A stretch of DNA of 13,425 nucleotides, taken from the NCBI GenBank assembly GCA_016870675.1, contig VGAU01000026.1, positions 1-13,425 on the forward strand, in the 5' to 3' direction. Below, piece after piece: positions 1 through 6,581 of the stretch. Each line of letters starts with the position of its first letter. Position 1 is the first letter of the stretch. Below the pieces are notes generated by a model, which searched no databases, had not been told where the DNA came from, and worked only from the letters and a program-made list of their open reading frames with translations. The position numbers and the translations under genes are program-made. The stretch comes from Actinomycetota bacterium. GTDB taxonomy: Bacteria > Actinomycetota > Humimicrobiia > Humimicrobiales > Humimicrobiaceae.

Positions 1-315
1 GCATTTATAATTGGAGTAGCCGGCACCATAACCACTCTGGCAGCGATTGATTTGAAACTGGCGGCATACAACAGCGAAAAGATACACAGGTATATTCTAA
101 GTCTTAAAAAAATTGAAAATATTTATAAAAATCTCTGCAGGCTGAATCTGAAAGGCAGAAAAAAAGTAGTGGGGCTTCACCCCGGAAGAGCAGATGTCAT
201 TATTGGTGGTACAGCAATTGTTCTGGGAGTTTTAAAACTGCTGGATGTTAAGGATATTCTGGTGAGTGAAAGAGATATTTTGGACGGAATTATTTACACC
301 CTGATTGATTTTTGA
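1..315 (+). CDS. Ppx/GppA family phosphatase, C-terminal part (gene starts before the window)
   Basis: The frame is open from base 1 to a TGA at 313-315 and gives the last 104 residues of a Ppx/GppA (exopolyphosphatase / guanosine pentaphosphate phosphohydrolase) protein. Two family signatures are visible: the glycine-rich GVAGTITTLAA near the beginning of the fragment, and the later GLHPGRADVIIGGTAIV segment, which in this ASKHA-fold family forms part of the nucleotide/phosphate site. The end (VSERDILDGIIY) also matches the family's usual C-terminus. The ATG-like start at 52 (a TTG) lies inside this conserved domain and is not the true start. Family members hydrolyse polyphosphate or pppGpp in the cytoplasm; which one acts here cannot be told from the fragment. 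The gene ends 27 bases before tRNA-Leu. Confidence 0.9.
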   Translation, partial: AFIIGVAGTITTLAAIDLKLAAYNSEKIHRYILSLKKIENIYKNLCRLNLKGRKKVVGLHPGRADVIIGGTAIVLGVLKLLDVKDILVSERDILDGIIYTLIDF

Positions 316-321
316 TAATAT
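293..321 (+). promoter_or_regulatory. Possible promoter for tRNA-Leu
   Basis: TTTACA (293-298) is separated by 17 bases from TAATAT (316-321). Transcription would start around 328, about 15 bases before the mature tRNA 5' end. The element overlaps the end of the Ppx/GppA gene. AT-rich DNA gives such matches by chance, so this is tentative; read-through from the upstream gene is the alternative. Confidence 0.35.
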
Positions 322-342
322 AAATCAGCAAATCAGTCACCT

Positions 343-430
343 GCCCGAGTGGCGGAATTGGTAGACGCAACGGACTTAAAATCCGTTGAGGTTTTGCCTC
401 GTGCCGGTTCGATTCCGGCCTCGGGCACCA
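343..430 (+). tRNA. tRNA-Leu (anticodon UAA)
   Basis: A complete 88-base class II tRNA. The acceptor stem pairs GCCCGAG (343-349) with CTCGGGC (420-426), followed by discriminator A and an encoded CCA (428-430). The anticodon stem is ACGGA (370-374) with TCCGT (382-386) around the loop CTTAAAA, giving anticodon TAA at 377-379. The long variable arm (GAGGTTTTGCCTC) is typical of leucine tRNAs, and the T arm has GGTTCGATTCC. It reads UUA codons, which are frequent in this AT-rich DNA. Confidence 0.98.
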
Positions 431-432
431 TC

Positions 433-789
433 TTACTTCTTTTTTGTCTTTCTGGCTACCGTCTTAGCTGGTTTAATCTCTTTTTTGGAATCCATCTCTT
501 TTTTTATTGAGGTAATTTTTTTTAAGATTTTTACAGCAGAATCCAGATCTTCTCTATATCTGGTGACATCTGCGGGATTAAAAAACCTGTTACCCCGATG
601 GTATTTGGTATCAGAAAATGTCAGTTTTTTAAAATCATTTATGTCCTGAATGAAATCAGGGGGGAGGTTTCTTAGAATATTTATGGTACTAGCATGCCAG
701 TTTTTAAACCTGAAATCTTTACTACTCAGGTTTCTAATTGATTTAACTTCTTTTAATTTTTTTTCGATTTTTTCAAGTAATTCTTTCAT
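433..789 (-). CDS. Hypothetical small lysine-rich protein (118 aa)
   Basis: I do not recognise this protein with confidence. It is predicted to be cytoplasmic and helical: a charged N-terminal helix with coiled-coil character (residues 1-17), a middle part containing a WHASTINILRNLPPDF segment and a FNPADVTRYREDLDSAVKIL helix, and a very basic tail (KPAKTVARKTKKK). The layout loosely recalls short proteins associated with AbiTii-type phage-defence genes, but that is only an impression. No signal peptide or membrane segment is seen. The ATG at 789 has only a weak AGAAG ribosome site. The gene converges on tRNA-Leu, its stop codon lying two bases beyond the CCA end. Confidence 0.65.
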   Translation of the reverse strand: MKELLEKIEKKLKEVKSIRNLSSKDFRFKNWHASTINILRNLPPDFIQDINDFKKLTFSDTKYHRGNRFFNPADVTRYREDLDSAVKILKKITSIKKEMDSKKEIKPAKTVARKTKKK

Positions 790-1097
790 TGTCTTCTATG
801 TTCCCATGTAATTCGTATAATAAATTTAAAAGACATTTTATCATACTCTTTATTTATTATGAATTTCTAAAAAGTTAATTTATTGCAGTGAGGCAGTGAG
901 GATTTCACAGTCTGATTTTAATTTAATATTCAATGACTTAAAGGCAGTTCTTTAATTTACTGAAGATGTCATCATGCTACAAATAAAGAGCAAAAAATGA
1001 TAACATTATAAGCTAATAACGTTATCTATTATCAAAGGATTTATATTGATAATAGGATTTATATTTAGCAATCATTTAACAATCAATAGGAGGTTCT
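790..1097. other. AT-rich intergenic stretch between divergent genes
   Basis: About 310 bases separate the minus-strand 118-aa gene from the plus-strand PEBP gene, so this must hold two divergent promoters, although no clear -35/-10 pair stands out. The first two-thirds is plain AT-rich sequence. A small tandem GCAGTGAG duplication sits at 885-900. The last 100 bases contain the symmetric elements listed separately. An AGGAGG ribosome binding site at 1089-1094 precedes the PEBP start. Confidence 0.5.
1016..1065. promoter_or_regulatory. Cluster of palindromic and direct-repeat elements upstream of the PEBP gene
   Basis: Three elements overlap in 50 bases: a perfect 10-bp palindrome ATAACGTTAT (1016-1025); a perfect 10-bp inverted repeat CTATTATCAA (1026-1035) with TTGATAATAG (1046-1055), separated by 10 bases; and a 12-bp direct repeat AGGATTTATATT at 1036-1047 and 1054-1065 (18-base period). 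The last copy ends 32 bases before the ATG. The arrangement resembles an operator for a dimeric regulator, or a hairpin in the 5' UTR. The regulator is unknown. Confidence 0.4.
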
Positions 1098-1538
1098 ATG
1101 AAAATTGAAAGTACAGCTTTTAAAGATAATAAGTTGATCCCACCAAAATATACCTGTGATGGGGAAAATATTAATCCTCCTTTGGTGATAAGCGATGTCC
1201 CGGAAAATGCAAAAAGCCTGGTGCTGATTGTTGACGACCCTGATGCTCCAAGGGGAACTTGGGTTCACTGGACTGTCTGGAACATAAGTCCGCATATTAA
1301 AGAAATACCAGAAAATAGCTGTCCGCAGAATTCAGTGGAAGGGATGACTGATTCTGGTAGACCAGGATATTGTGGCCCCTGCCCTCCTTATGGAACTCAT
1401 CGTTATTTCTTTAAGCTTTTTGCACTTAATACAACTCTGGACCTTGATACTTCGGTGAAAGCAGCGGAAATTGAAAAGGAAATAGAAGAGAATATTCTGG
1501 TAAAAACACAGTTAGTTGGATTATATAGACGCCAGTAA
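1098..1538 (+). CDS. YbhB/YbcL family Raf kinase inhibitor-like protein (PEBP)
   Basis: 146 residues, close to the usual 150-160 of bacterial phosphatidylethanolamine-binding proteins. The two hallmark motifs are present: DDPDAPRGTWVHW (from residue 46), which forms the ligand-binding pocket, and GTHRYFFKLFAL (about residues 99-110). The N-terminal TCDGENINPPL and the PYCGPCPPYGTHRY-like loop also match the family. It has no signal peptide and should be cytoplasmic. Bacterial members have no settled biochemical role; ligand binding or kinase modulation is proposed from eukaryotic relatives. The ATG follows an AGGAGG at 1089-1094. It is monocistronic and converges on metF with 28 bases between the stop codons. 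A cluster of symmetric elements lies just upstream. Confidence 0.93.
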   Translation: MKIESTAFKDNKLIPPKYTCDGENINPPLVISDVPENAKSLVLIVDDPDAPRGTWVHWTVWNISPHIKEIPENSCPQNSVEGMTDSGRPGYCGPCPPYGTHRYFFKLFALNTTLDLDTSVKAAEIEKEIEENILVKTQLVGLYRRQ

Positions 1539-1566
1539 TTCATGGGGCTGATTAAATCCCTTGAAC

Positions 1567-2499
1567 CTAGTATCTTTTTTTCTCCTTATATAATTCCTGT
1601 AAGACTTTTTCTGTTCCTTCAGGCTTATCTATGGTAAAAAACTGTATTCCAGGAGAACCCTGCTCTACCAGTTTCTTACACATCAATAAAGTGTGTTCTT
1701 CAAGTATTTTTTTTATAGCATCTTTATCATCTTTATAGGCTTCAAGTTTATCTTTTAGTTTTTCAGGTATTTCTATTCCCATTTGCTTTGAAACAAACTT
1801 TATCTGCCCATACTTGTCCATAGGCATTACACCCGGAACTATTGGTATATCTATTCCTATTTTTTTTGCATTTTCCACAAACTCTAAAAACACATTAATG
1901 TCAAAAAATAGTTGCGTTACTATATAATCTGCACCATTATCAACTTTAATTTTTAAATGCTCTAAATCTTTCTTTTTATCAGGACATTCAGGGTGGCCAT
2001 TCGGGTAACCTGCAACAGCAATTCCAAAATTTGTTGGTGAAGCTTCATAATCTTTTTCTATAGATGATAATATATATACCCCCTCGTTTAACAATTTTAT
2101 TTGTTCAACAAGTTCGCTTGCATATCTGTGCCCCTCAGGATGTGGAATAAATTCTTTCTGCCCCATTGGTGGATATCCTCTTAGTGCAAATATGTTTTCA
2201 ATTTCATTAAATTTCATTTCCATTAATAAATTTTCTATATCTTGCTTTGATTTGTTAACACACGTGAAGTGAGGAATACCTTCAATTCCATATTTTCTTT
2301 TTATCCCTGCTGCAATTGCGATAGTTCCTCCACGCATACTTCCTAATGCTCCACCTGTTACACTAACAAATGCTGGTTGAAATGACCATAAACTATCAAT
2401 AGTATTTAATACAGCTCCTAATGATTCCCCATTTCTTGGTGGGAATACCTCTAAAGAAAAGACTGGTTTATTACCTTTATATAAGTTTACAACCTTCAT
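1567..2499 (-). CDS. metF: Methylenetetrahydrofolate reductase
   Basis: A 310-residue TIM-barrel flavoprotein of the MetF family, expected to reduce 5,10-methylene-THF to 5-methyl-THF for methionine synthesis or acetyl-CoA-pathway C1 flow. Visible motifs: SLEVFPPR with the general-acid Glu (E17), HFTCVNKS, NIFALRGYPP, DYIVTQLFFD (folate-contacting Gln) and PGVMP. In E. coli MetF the ALRGD motif supplies Asp120 next to the flavin; here this position is Tyr109 (codon 2173-2175 on this strand reads TAT). I chose the ATG at 2499 because the GTG at 2508 lies inside the ribosome binding site AGGTGG. The gene stands alone between a convergent PEBP gene and a divergent truncated ATPase gene; a 15-base palindrome lies just upstream of its ribosome site. 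No metV partner is present. Confidence 0.92.
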   Translation of the reverse strand: MKVVNLYKGNKPVFSLEVFPPRNGESLGAVLNTIDSLWSFQPAFVSVTGGALGSMRGGTIAIAAGIKRKYGIEGIPHFTCVNKSKQDIENLLMEMKFNEIENIFALRGYPPMGQKEFIPHPEGHRYASELVEQIKLLNEGVYILSSIEKDYEASPTNFGIAVAGYPNGHPECPDKKKDLEHLKIKVDNGADYIVTQLFFDINVFLEFVENAKKIGIDIPIVPGVMPMDKYGQIKFVSKQMGIEIPEKLKDKLEAYKDDKDAIKKILEEHTLLMCKKLVEQGSPGIQFFTIDKPEGTEKVLQELYKEKKRY

Positions 2500-2515
2500 A
2501 TTTTCCACCTTTTTC

Positions 2516-2530
2516 TAGTAATCATTACTA
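2516..2530. promoter_or_regulatory. Perfect 15-base palindrome upstream of metF
   Basis: TAGTAAT-C-ATTACTA is a 7+1+7 perfect palindrome. Its near edge is about 5 bases upstream of the metF ribosome binding site, so it could be an operator overlapping the transcription start. No regulator can be named. Confidence 0.3.
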
Positions 2531-2593
2531 ATAGACAACTCTTGATAAAAAATTTAGGATTAGTTATTACTTGTTAAATATATAATAGATGAG

Positions 2594-3514
2594 GTGCAGA
2601 AAATACCAGAGCTTCTGGATGAAGTGCACTGGCTGATTGAGAATAAAAAACATAAGTTCATACTGACCGGCTCAAGTGCCAGAAAACTAAGGCGCAAAGG
2701 ATTTAACTTACTCGCAGGCAGAGCATTAAGCAAGTATATGCATCCTTTAACTCCTGCAGAGCTTGGTTCGGATTTTGATTTTAAACATTCTTTAAAATAT
2801 GGATGTCTTCCTTTAGTTTACACTGAATCTGAACCCGGCGATTATCTTGACAGCTATATCAGGACATATCTGGAGGAGGAAATATTGCAGGAAGGGCTTA
2901 CAAGAAACCTCGGAGTATTTTCGAGGTTTTTTGAGGCTGCAAGTTTTTCCCAAAGCTCGGTCCTCAATGTGTCAGAAGTCTCCCGGGATTGCTCTGTAGA
3001 GAGAAAAGTGGTAGAAAATTATTTTACAATACTTGAAGACCTGATGCTGGCATACAGAATTCCAGTATTTACTAAAAGAGCAAAAAGACGTCTTGCAGCG
3101 CATCCGAAGTTTTATTTTTTTGATACAGTAGTATACCGTGCAATAAGACTAATGGGTCCTCTTGATTCTATTGAAGAAGTCGAAGGAATATCCTATGAAA
3201 CTCTTTTCCTGCAGGTGTTAACTGCAATAAATGATTACTTAAAGACTGGTTACAAAATATATTACTGGAGAACAAGCAGTAATATTGAAGTTGATTTTGT
3301 TTTATACGGTCCTAATGGATTAAAAACCTTTGAAGTCAAAAGAAAAGGAAAAATCACTTCAAAAGATCTAAAGGGCTTAAATATTTTCAGAAATGACTAT
3401 CCCGAAGCAAAGACCTATTGTGTTTATGGAGGAGAAAGGGAGCTCTCCAGCGGAGATATCAGGATAATTCCTATTGAATATGCACTTAAAAATATGGACA
3501 GGATTCTGGAATAG
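2594..3514 (+). CDS. DUF4143-type ATPase, 5'-truncated (probable pseudogene)
   Basis: The 306-codon frame matches the C-terminal three-quarters of the AAA-type ATP-binding proteins with a DUF4143 domain (usually about 380-400 aa). The homology starts in mid-domain: codons just before the GTG read I-I-D-E-V-Q-K-I-P-E, which is the Walker B strand of the family, and an in-frame TAG at 2561-2563 closes the frame upstream. The Walker A/P-loop half is therefore missing. What remains includes the LTGSSARKL sensor strand, the LLAGRA segment, the winged-helix-like middle (SQSSVLNVSEVSRD) and the PD-(D/E)XK-like end (IEVDFVLYGPNG...FEVKRKG). No good ribosome site precedes the GTG. Without a P-loop it cannot bind ATP normally. 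The truncation point lies in the metF upstream region, suggesting an old deletion or insertion there. Confidence 0.8.
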   Translation: MQKIPELLDEVHWLIENKKHKFILTGSSARKLRRKGFNLLAGRALSKYMHPLTPAELGSDFDFKHSLKYGCLPLVYTESEPGDYLDSYIRTYLEEEILQEGLTRNLGVFSRFFEAASFSQSSVLNVSEVSRDCSVERKVVENYFTILEDLMLAYRIPVFTKRAKRRLAAHPKFYFFDTVVYRAIRLMGPLDSIEEVEGISYETLFLQVLTAINDYLKTGYKIYYWRTSSNIEVDFVLYGPNGLKTFEVKRKGKITSKDLKGLNIFRNDYPEAKTYCVYGGERELSSGDIRIIPIEYALKNMDRILE

Positions 3515-3521
3515 CTTTGAA

Positions 3522-3547
3522 GTATTATCTTTAGTTAAGGATAATAT
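3522..3547 (+). terminator. Hairpin after the truncated ATPase gene (terminator-like, no U-tract)
   Basis: TATTATCTTT (3523-3532) pairs with AAGGATAATA (3537-3546) around a four-base loop AGTT, with one U-G wobble; G3522-T3547 can add another. It starts 8 bases after the stop codon. No run of T follows, so termination is not assured. Confidence 0.3.
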
Positions 3548-3631
3548 CATTGTTGCAAAATCCTGGTTTTAATGTTTCTGAATTGATAGAATTTATTCAA
3601 TATAGAAATAACACAACAGAGAGGAAAAAAT

Positions 3632-4705
3632 ATGAAGCTTTATGGAAAAGAATTTACAACGCAGGAACTGTTAAAAAGAGTTGGCGACATTTCACAGATA
3701 GGCGGGATAAGGCTTTTAGAAATGATAGACGGGCAGGCAAGGGGGGTGCGTGTTGCAGAGCTTAAAAATGCCTGCGGTATAGATATGAGGATTTTAATTG
3801 ACAGGGGAATGGATATTTCTGATTTAAGATTTAATTCGGTGCCACTGGCCTGGAAATCCTCCGTTAAGGAAACATCTCCAATGTATTATGATAAAGACGG
3901 ACTTGAGTTGCTGAGTACATTTTATGGAGGTCTTCTTGTTACATGCGGGCTGACCTATGCGGGAGCGCCCTGCAATGATGATGGGGAAGAACTTGGGCTT
4001 AATGGCAGGATTGCAAATATTGCAGCGGAAAATATTACTATAGACAACCGGTGGGAAGAAAATAATTATATACTTTCAATAAAGGGAACAGTTAGGCAGT
4101 CAAAGATATTTTTTGAAAATCTTGAACTTAAAAGACAAATAACTGTGCCGATTGATGAAGCAAAAATAACAATACGAGACAGCATTGAAAACTTGAGCTC
4201 AAGAACCACACCGCTTATGATAATTTATCACATGAATTTTGGCTTTCCTCTTCTTGACAGCTCAGCATATATTATAGGGACTGCTGGTAAACCTTTGCCG
4301 ATAACTGATGAAGCTGCCAAAAATATTTCAGATTTTAATGTATTTGCAGGCCCTGTAAAAGATTTTTCAGAGCATGTTTTCTGTCATGATATACCTGCGG
4401 GCAATGACGGGTGTTCAAATATAGCCCTTATTAATGAAGAATTTAACTCCGGACAGGGTCTGGGTGTTTTACTTAAATACAAAAAAGAAACCCTGCCATA
4501 TCTTAATCAGTGGAAGCAGGCGGGCTTTGGTGAATATGTCCTGGGTCTTGAACCTGCAAACTGCAGGACTTACGGAAGGAAGCTCTCAAGGGAAAAAGGG
4601 GAACTTGAATTTATAGAGCCGGGTGAAGTTAAAGAGTATATGGTGGAGCTTAATATACTCAAAGACCTTTCAGCTATAGACAGGGTAAAAAAGTTATTGA
4701 AATAA
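3632..4705 (+). CDS. DUF4432 family protein (aldose 1-epimerase-like)
   Basis: 357 residues, the normal size for DUF4432, a family within the galactose mutarotase/aldose-1-epimerase superfamily (beta-sandwich fold, cytoplasmic, sugar-binding). Characteristic stretches: GIRLLEMIDGQARGVR near the N-terminus, DMRILIDRGMDISDL (residues ~50-65), the FYGGLLVTCGLTYAGAPC segment with LGLNGRIA after it, IYHMNFGFPLLD in the middle, and LEPANCRTYGR near the end. The substrate is unknown; the family is usually found with carbohydrate catabolism genes, but none lies beside it here. The ATG at 3632 follows AGAGAGGA (3618-3625). Its codons look slightly richer in G and C than those of metF. It is monocistronic, with a 335-base gap before the next stop codon. 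Confidence 0.85.
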   Translation: MKLYGKEFTTQELLKRVGDISQIGGIRLLEMIDGQARGVRVAELKNACGIDMRILIDRGMDISDLRFNSVPLAWKSSVKETSPMYYDKDGLELLSTFYGGLLVTCGLTYAGAPCNDDGEELGLNGRIANIAAENITIDNRWEENNYILSIKGTVRQSKIFFENLELKRQITVPIDEAKITIRDSIENLSSRTTPLMIIYHMNFGFPLLDSSAYIIGTAGKPLPITDEAAKNISDFNVFAGPVKDFSEHVFCHDIPAGNDGCSNIALINEEFNSGQGLGVLLKYKKETLPYLNQWKQAGFGEYVLGLEPANCRTYGRKLSREKGELEFIEPGEVKEYMVELNILKDLSAIDRVKKLLK

Positions 4706-5040
4706 TAAAAAGCTTGAGTTCTTTACAAACATAATATGCATTGAAACAGACATACTCGCCATGCCTCTTAGTTTTTTTAGCTAATGTGCATTCCGGACGA
4801 GTTTTGCCTTTTATACGGGGATGCCATGGTTTTTCATTGTGAAAAATCTGAAAAGTTTTTAACCTGGTTAATTATTTTATAAGTGGAATATTACCAGTTA
4901 TTATAAATGTTTGCCGGGTTGAAAAGGAAAATGCAAAGGGGCCGATAAATAATTCAGCCCCTTAAGTGAATTTTATTAGCTTATTAATGCTTGTGACCTA
5001 CAAAACTGGAAGCTGATAATTAAGCTGTGAATACTTCCAC
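4706..5040. other. Intergenic region between convergent genes
   Basis: No open frame or RNA gene is recognised. A perfect 13-base palindrome TTAACC-T-GGTTAA sits at 4859-4871. The motif pair ACCAGTTAT...TTTGCCGG (4893-4917) recurs at 5938-5964 on the other side of the MTHFR-like gene. A terminator-like hairpin for the minus strand is at 4936-4963. Confidence 0.5.
4936..4963 (-). terminator. Probable intrinsic terminator of the MTHFR-like gene
   Basis: AAGGGGC (4936-4942) and GCCCCTT (4957-4963) form a GC-rich 7-bp stem. Read on the minus strand it lies about 78 bases after the stop codon of the 5041-5829 gene and is followed by the pyrimidine-rich TGCATTTTCCTTTTC, a loose U-tract. On the plus strand the following bases are not T-rich. 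Confidence 0.5.
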
Positions 5041-5829
5041 TTATGTCCTGAACTTCTGGATTCTCTCCAGGAGTTCCATATCTCCAGCAGCATCCCCCAG
5101 GCAGGTCGGTATAATGCCGTCTACGACACCTTCAAGGTCAGCTACAAATTTTTCAGCATGCTCCATGGTTGTACTGGCGGGCCACCCGATTCTCTCAAGG
5201 GTTTTCTGGTTCTTATCTGTTCCCACTACGAAATAGGGATAAATGGGTTTGCCCAGATGCTTGCATTCTTCAGCTATCTGTTTTAACTTTGGTACCGTTG
5301 CCTCTTCAAGTCTCAGGAAAAAGCAAAAATCCCAGTCATCCTGTATACGGGTTATAGCGTTTTCCGCAGGTACGCGGGCAGTTAATAAGCAGCCCAGCTT
5401 TACCTTGCTTATCTTTACTGTGTTTCGCAGAAAATCCCTGACTCCTTCAGCAGGACCGGTGGATCTCCTGTATTTTAATATTTCATCAGGGTCTGATATT
5501 ATTTCAAAGCTGCCATCCTGGAATGGCCTTATTAGGTTCCCGTATCTTGGAGGGTCACCCGGATCCGGGAGCATGCCATCGATACCTATAGCTTCAGCAG
5601 CCAGTGCTACTGAGCCTATTTCTACTGTTCCCTTATAATTGGTAATAAGCATTGGTATTGCCATCTTGTCCGGATATATTTGTTTAAGCACGCAAGCTAC
5701 AGCAGTTCCACTTGGTGCAGGAGCGCCCCCAGCGCTATCCGTGATGTTCCATCCGTCAACTAAATCCTTTACCTTCTCGGCAGAGTTGATAAAGTCCAGT
5801 CTTGGGATAAACTCATACAATAATTTCAT
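5041..5829 (-). CDS. MTHFR-like TIM-barrel protein of unknown substrate
   Basis: 262 residues, somewhat short for a methylenetetrahydrofolate reductase (about 290-310) but with the same sequence plan. LYEFIPR at the N-terminus (E6) matches the catalytic Glu strand; NITDSAGGAPAPSG matches the TDN.GG/P segment; PMLITNYKGTVEIGS stands where the family has HLTCRDRN; GIDGMLPDPGDPPRYG matches the NILALTGDPP flavin motif with Asp (D92) kept. The usual TQ..FD folate motif is not recognisable: the aligned part reads WDFCFFLRLEE. It may be a flavin- and folate-dependent enzyme with a changed substrate, or a corrinoid/C1 protein; I cannot decide. An AGGGGGG ribosome site directly precedes the ATG at 5829. 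It has its own terminator-like hairpin and no operon partner. Confidence 0.6.
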   Translation of the reverse strand: MKLLYEFIPRLDFINSAEKVKDLVDGWNITDSAGGAPAPSGTAVACVLKQIYPDKMAIPMLITNYKGTVEIGSVALAAEAIGIDGMLPDPGDPPRYGNLIRPFQDGSFEIISDPDEILKYRRSTGPAEGVRDFLRNTVKISKVKLGCLLTARVPAENAITRIQDDWDFCFFLRLEEATVPKLKQIAEECKHLGKPIYPYFVVGTDKNQKTLERIGWPASTTMEHAEKFVADLEGVVDGIIPTCLGDAAGDMELLERIQKFRT

Positions 5830-6098
5830 AGTTCCCCCCTAATTGTCTTTTATATTTATTATATTAAGCCGCACCAGTATCGGCTCTTTTTCTCCAGGAT
5901 CCTTTGTTCTCTCTTTTCCATACCCTGTCATACGATAACCAGTTATAATGGGATAATTTGCCGGTTTTTTATAAACCTCGGCTAACAGTTGCAACATGAA
6001 TTATAACCGGATTTTTAAGAAAACCTTACCTCTACTGACAATGTCATTTCACATTTTAAAGCATTATACTATAGACGAATAAATAAAACTATATATCA
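5830..6098. other. Gene-free AT-rich stretch upstream of the MTHFR-like gene
   Basis: No convincing open frame. The segment must contain the minus-strand promoter of the MTHFR-like gene, but only a TATAAT-like -10 in the complement of 5852-5864 is visible, without a clear -35. ACCAGTTAT...TTTGCCGG at 5938-5964 repeats a motif pair found at 4893-4917. Confidence 0.4.
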
Positions 6099-6306
6099 AA
6101 ATGAATGGGAAGCATCTATTTTTCCGTGATGAGTAATTTTTAAAAAATTTATCCTAGTTGGGAAACAAAATTTTTTTAGTAAAAATCTATATATAGTGAT
6201 CATTTTCGTTTATTAACACAATATATAAAGATTAAATATCGAAAAATATAAATTTTACTATTAAATTTATTTCTATCACGGAATTTTAGATGCTAACAAA
6301 TGAATG
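6099..6306. mobile_element. Putative MITE (about 190 bp) with terminal inverted repeats and 9-bp target duplication
   Basis: GCATCTATTTTTCCGTGAT (6112-6130) is matched, inverted, by 6275-6293: 16 of 19 bases pair, the three mismatches being contiguous. Exactly four bases outside each arm sits the same 9-mer, AAATGAATG (6099-6107 and 6298-6306), as a direct repeat. Counting the four outer bases, the element would be 6108-6297 with ends of about 23 bp (18/23 matches; left end begins GG) and a 9-bp target site duplication. The interior is AT-rich and has no reading frame, so it would need a transposase in trans; IS families with 9-bp duplications are candidates. The symmetry of repeat positions makes chance unlikely, but only one copy lies in this window. 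Confidence 0.55.
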
Positions 6307-6523
6307 TTGAATTGAGTCTGCATTTAGAAATATCCCCTATTTATTTCCTTCAATAATTTTTTTTCTACTTATTTTTAAAATCATAATCATTTCTTATCTG
6401 AGATTAATATTTTTGCATACGTAGTGTCTGAATTGCAATTTATATTTATAAGGGAATATGTTTTTTTTAATTTACTGATAAAATATAGTATGCAGGACGT
6501 TAAATTTTTTATGGGAACAATAA

Positions 6524-6551
6524 TTGACAATTTATTTTAAGGGTTTATAAA
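6524..6551 (+). promoter_or_regulatory. Promoter of the archease-rtcB operon
   Basis: TTGACA (6524-6529), 16-base spacer, TATAAA (6546-6551). The -35 is a perfect sigma-70 consensus and the -10 differs by one base. Transcription would start near 6558, about 24 bases before the archease ATG. No other start signal of similar quality is seen upstream. Confidence 0.55.
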
Positions 6552-6581
6552 AACAAATTAAAAGATTTAATATGATTTATA

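Noticed and set aside
343..430. tRNA-Leu as an integration (att) site of an island
   Set aside because: No integrase and no repeat of the tRNA 3' end was found within the window.
885..900. Tandem GCAGTGAG duplication
   Set aside because: Two copies of eight bases; no array or functional context.
2500..2508. GTG start at 2508 for metF giving three extra residues
   Set aside because: The GTG is the core of the AGGTGG ribosome site for the ATG at 2499; the later start is better supported.
3550..3765. 71-codon frame overlapping the DUF4432 start
   Set aside because: It shares bases with the well-supported DUF4432 gene in another frame, has no homology and no ribosome site.
5243..5638. 131-codon plus-strand frame inside the MTHFR-like gene
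   Set aside because: It is antisense to a gene with clear family motifs and a good ribosome site; the serine/proline-rich translation has no recognisable domain.
5867..5892. AGCCG/CGGCT hairpin followed by CTTTTTCT on the plus strand
   Set aside because: It would end a plus-strand transcript, but no plus-strand gene lies before it; the upstream gene reads the other way, and the stem is only five pairs.
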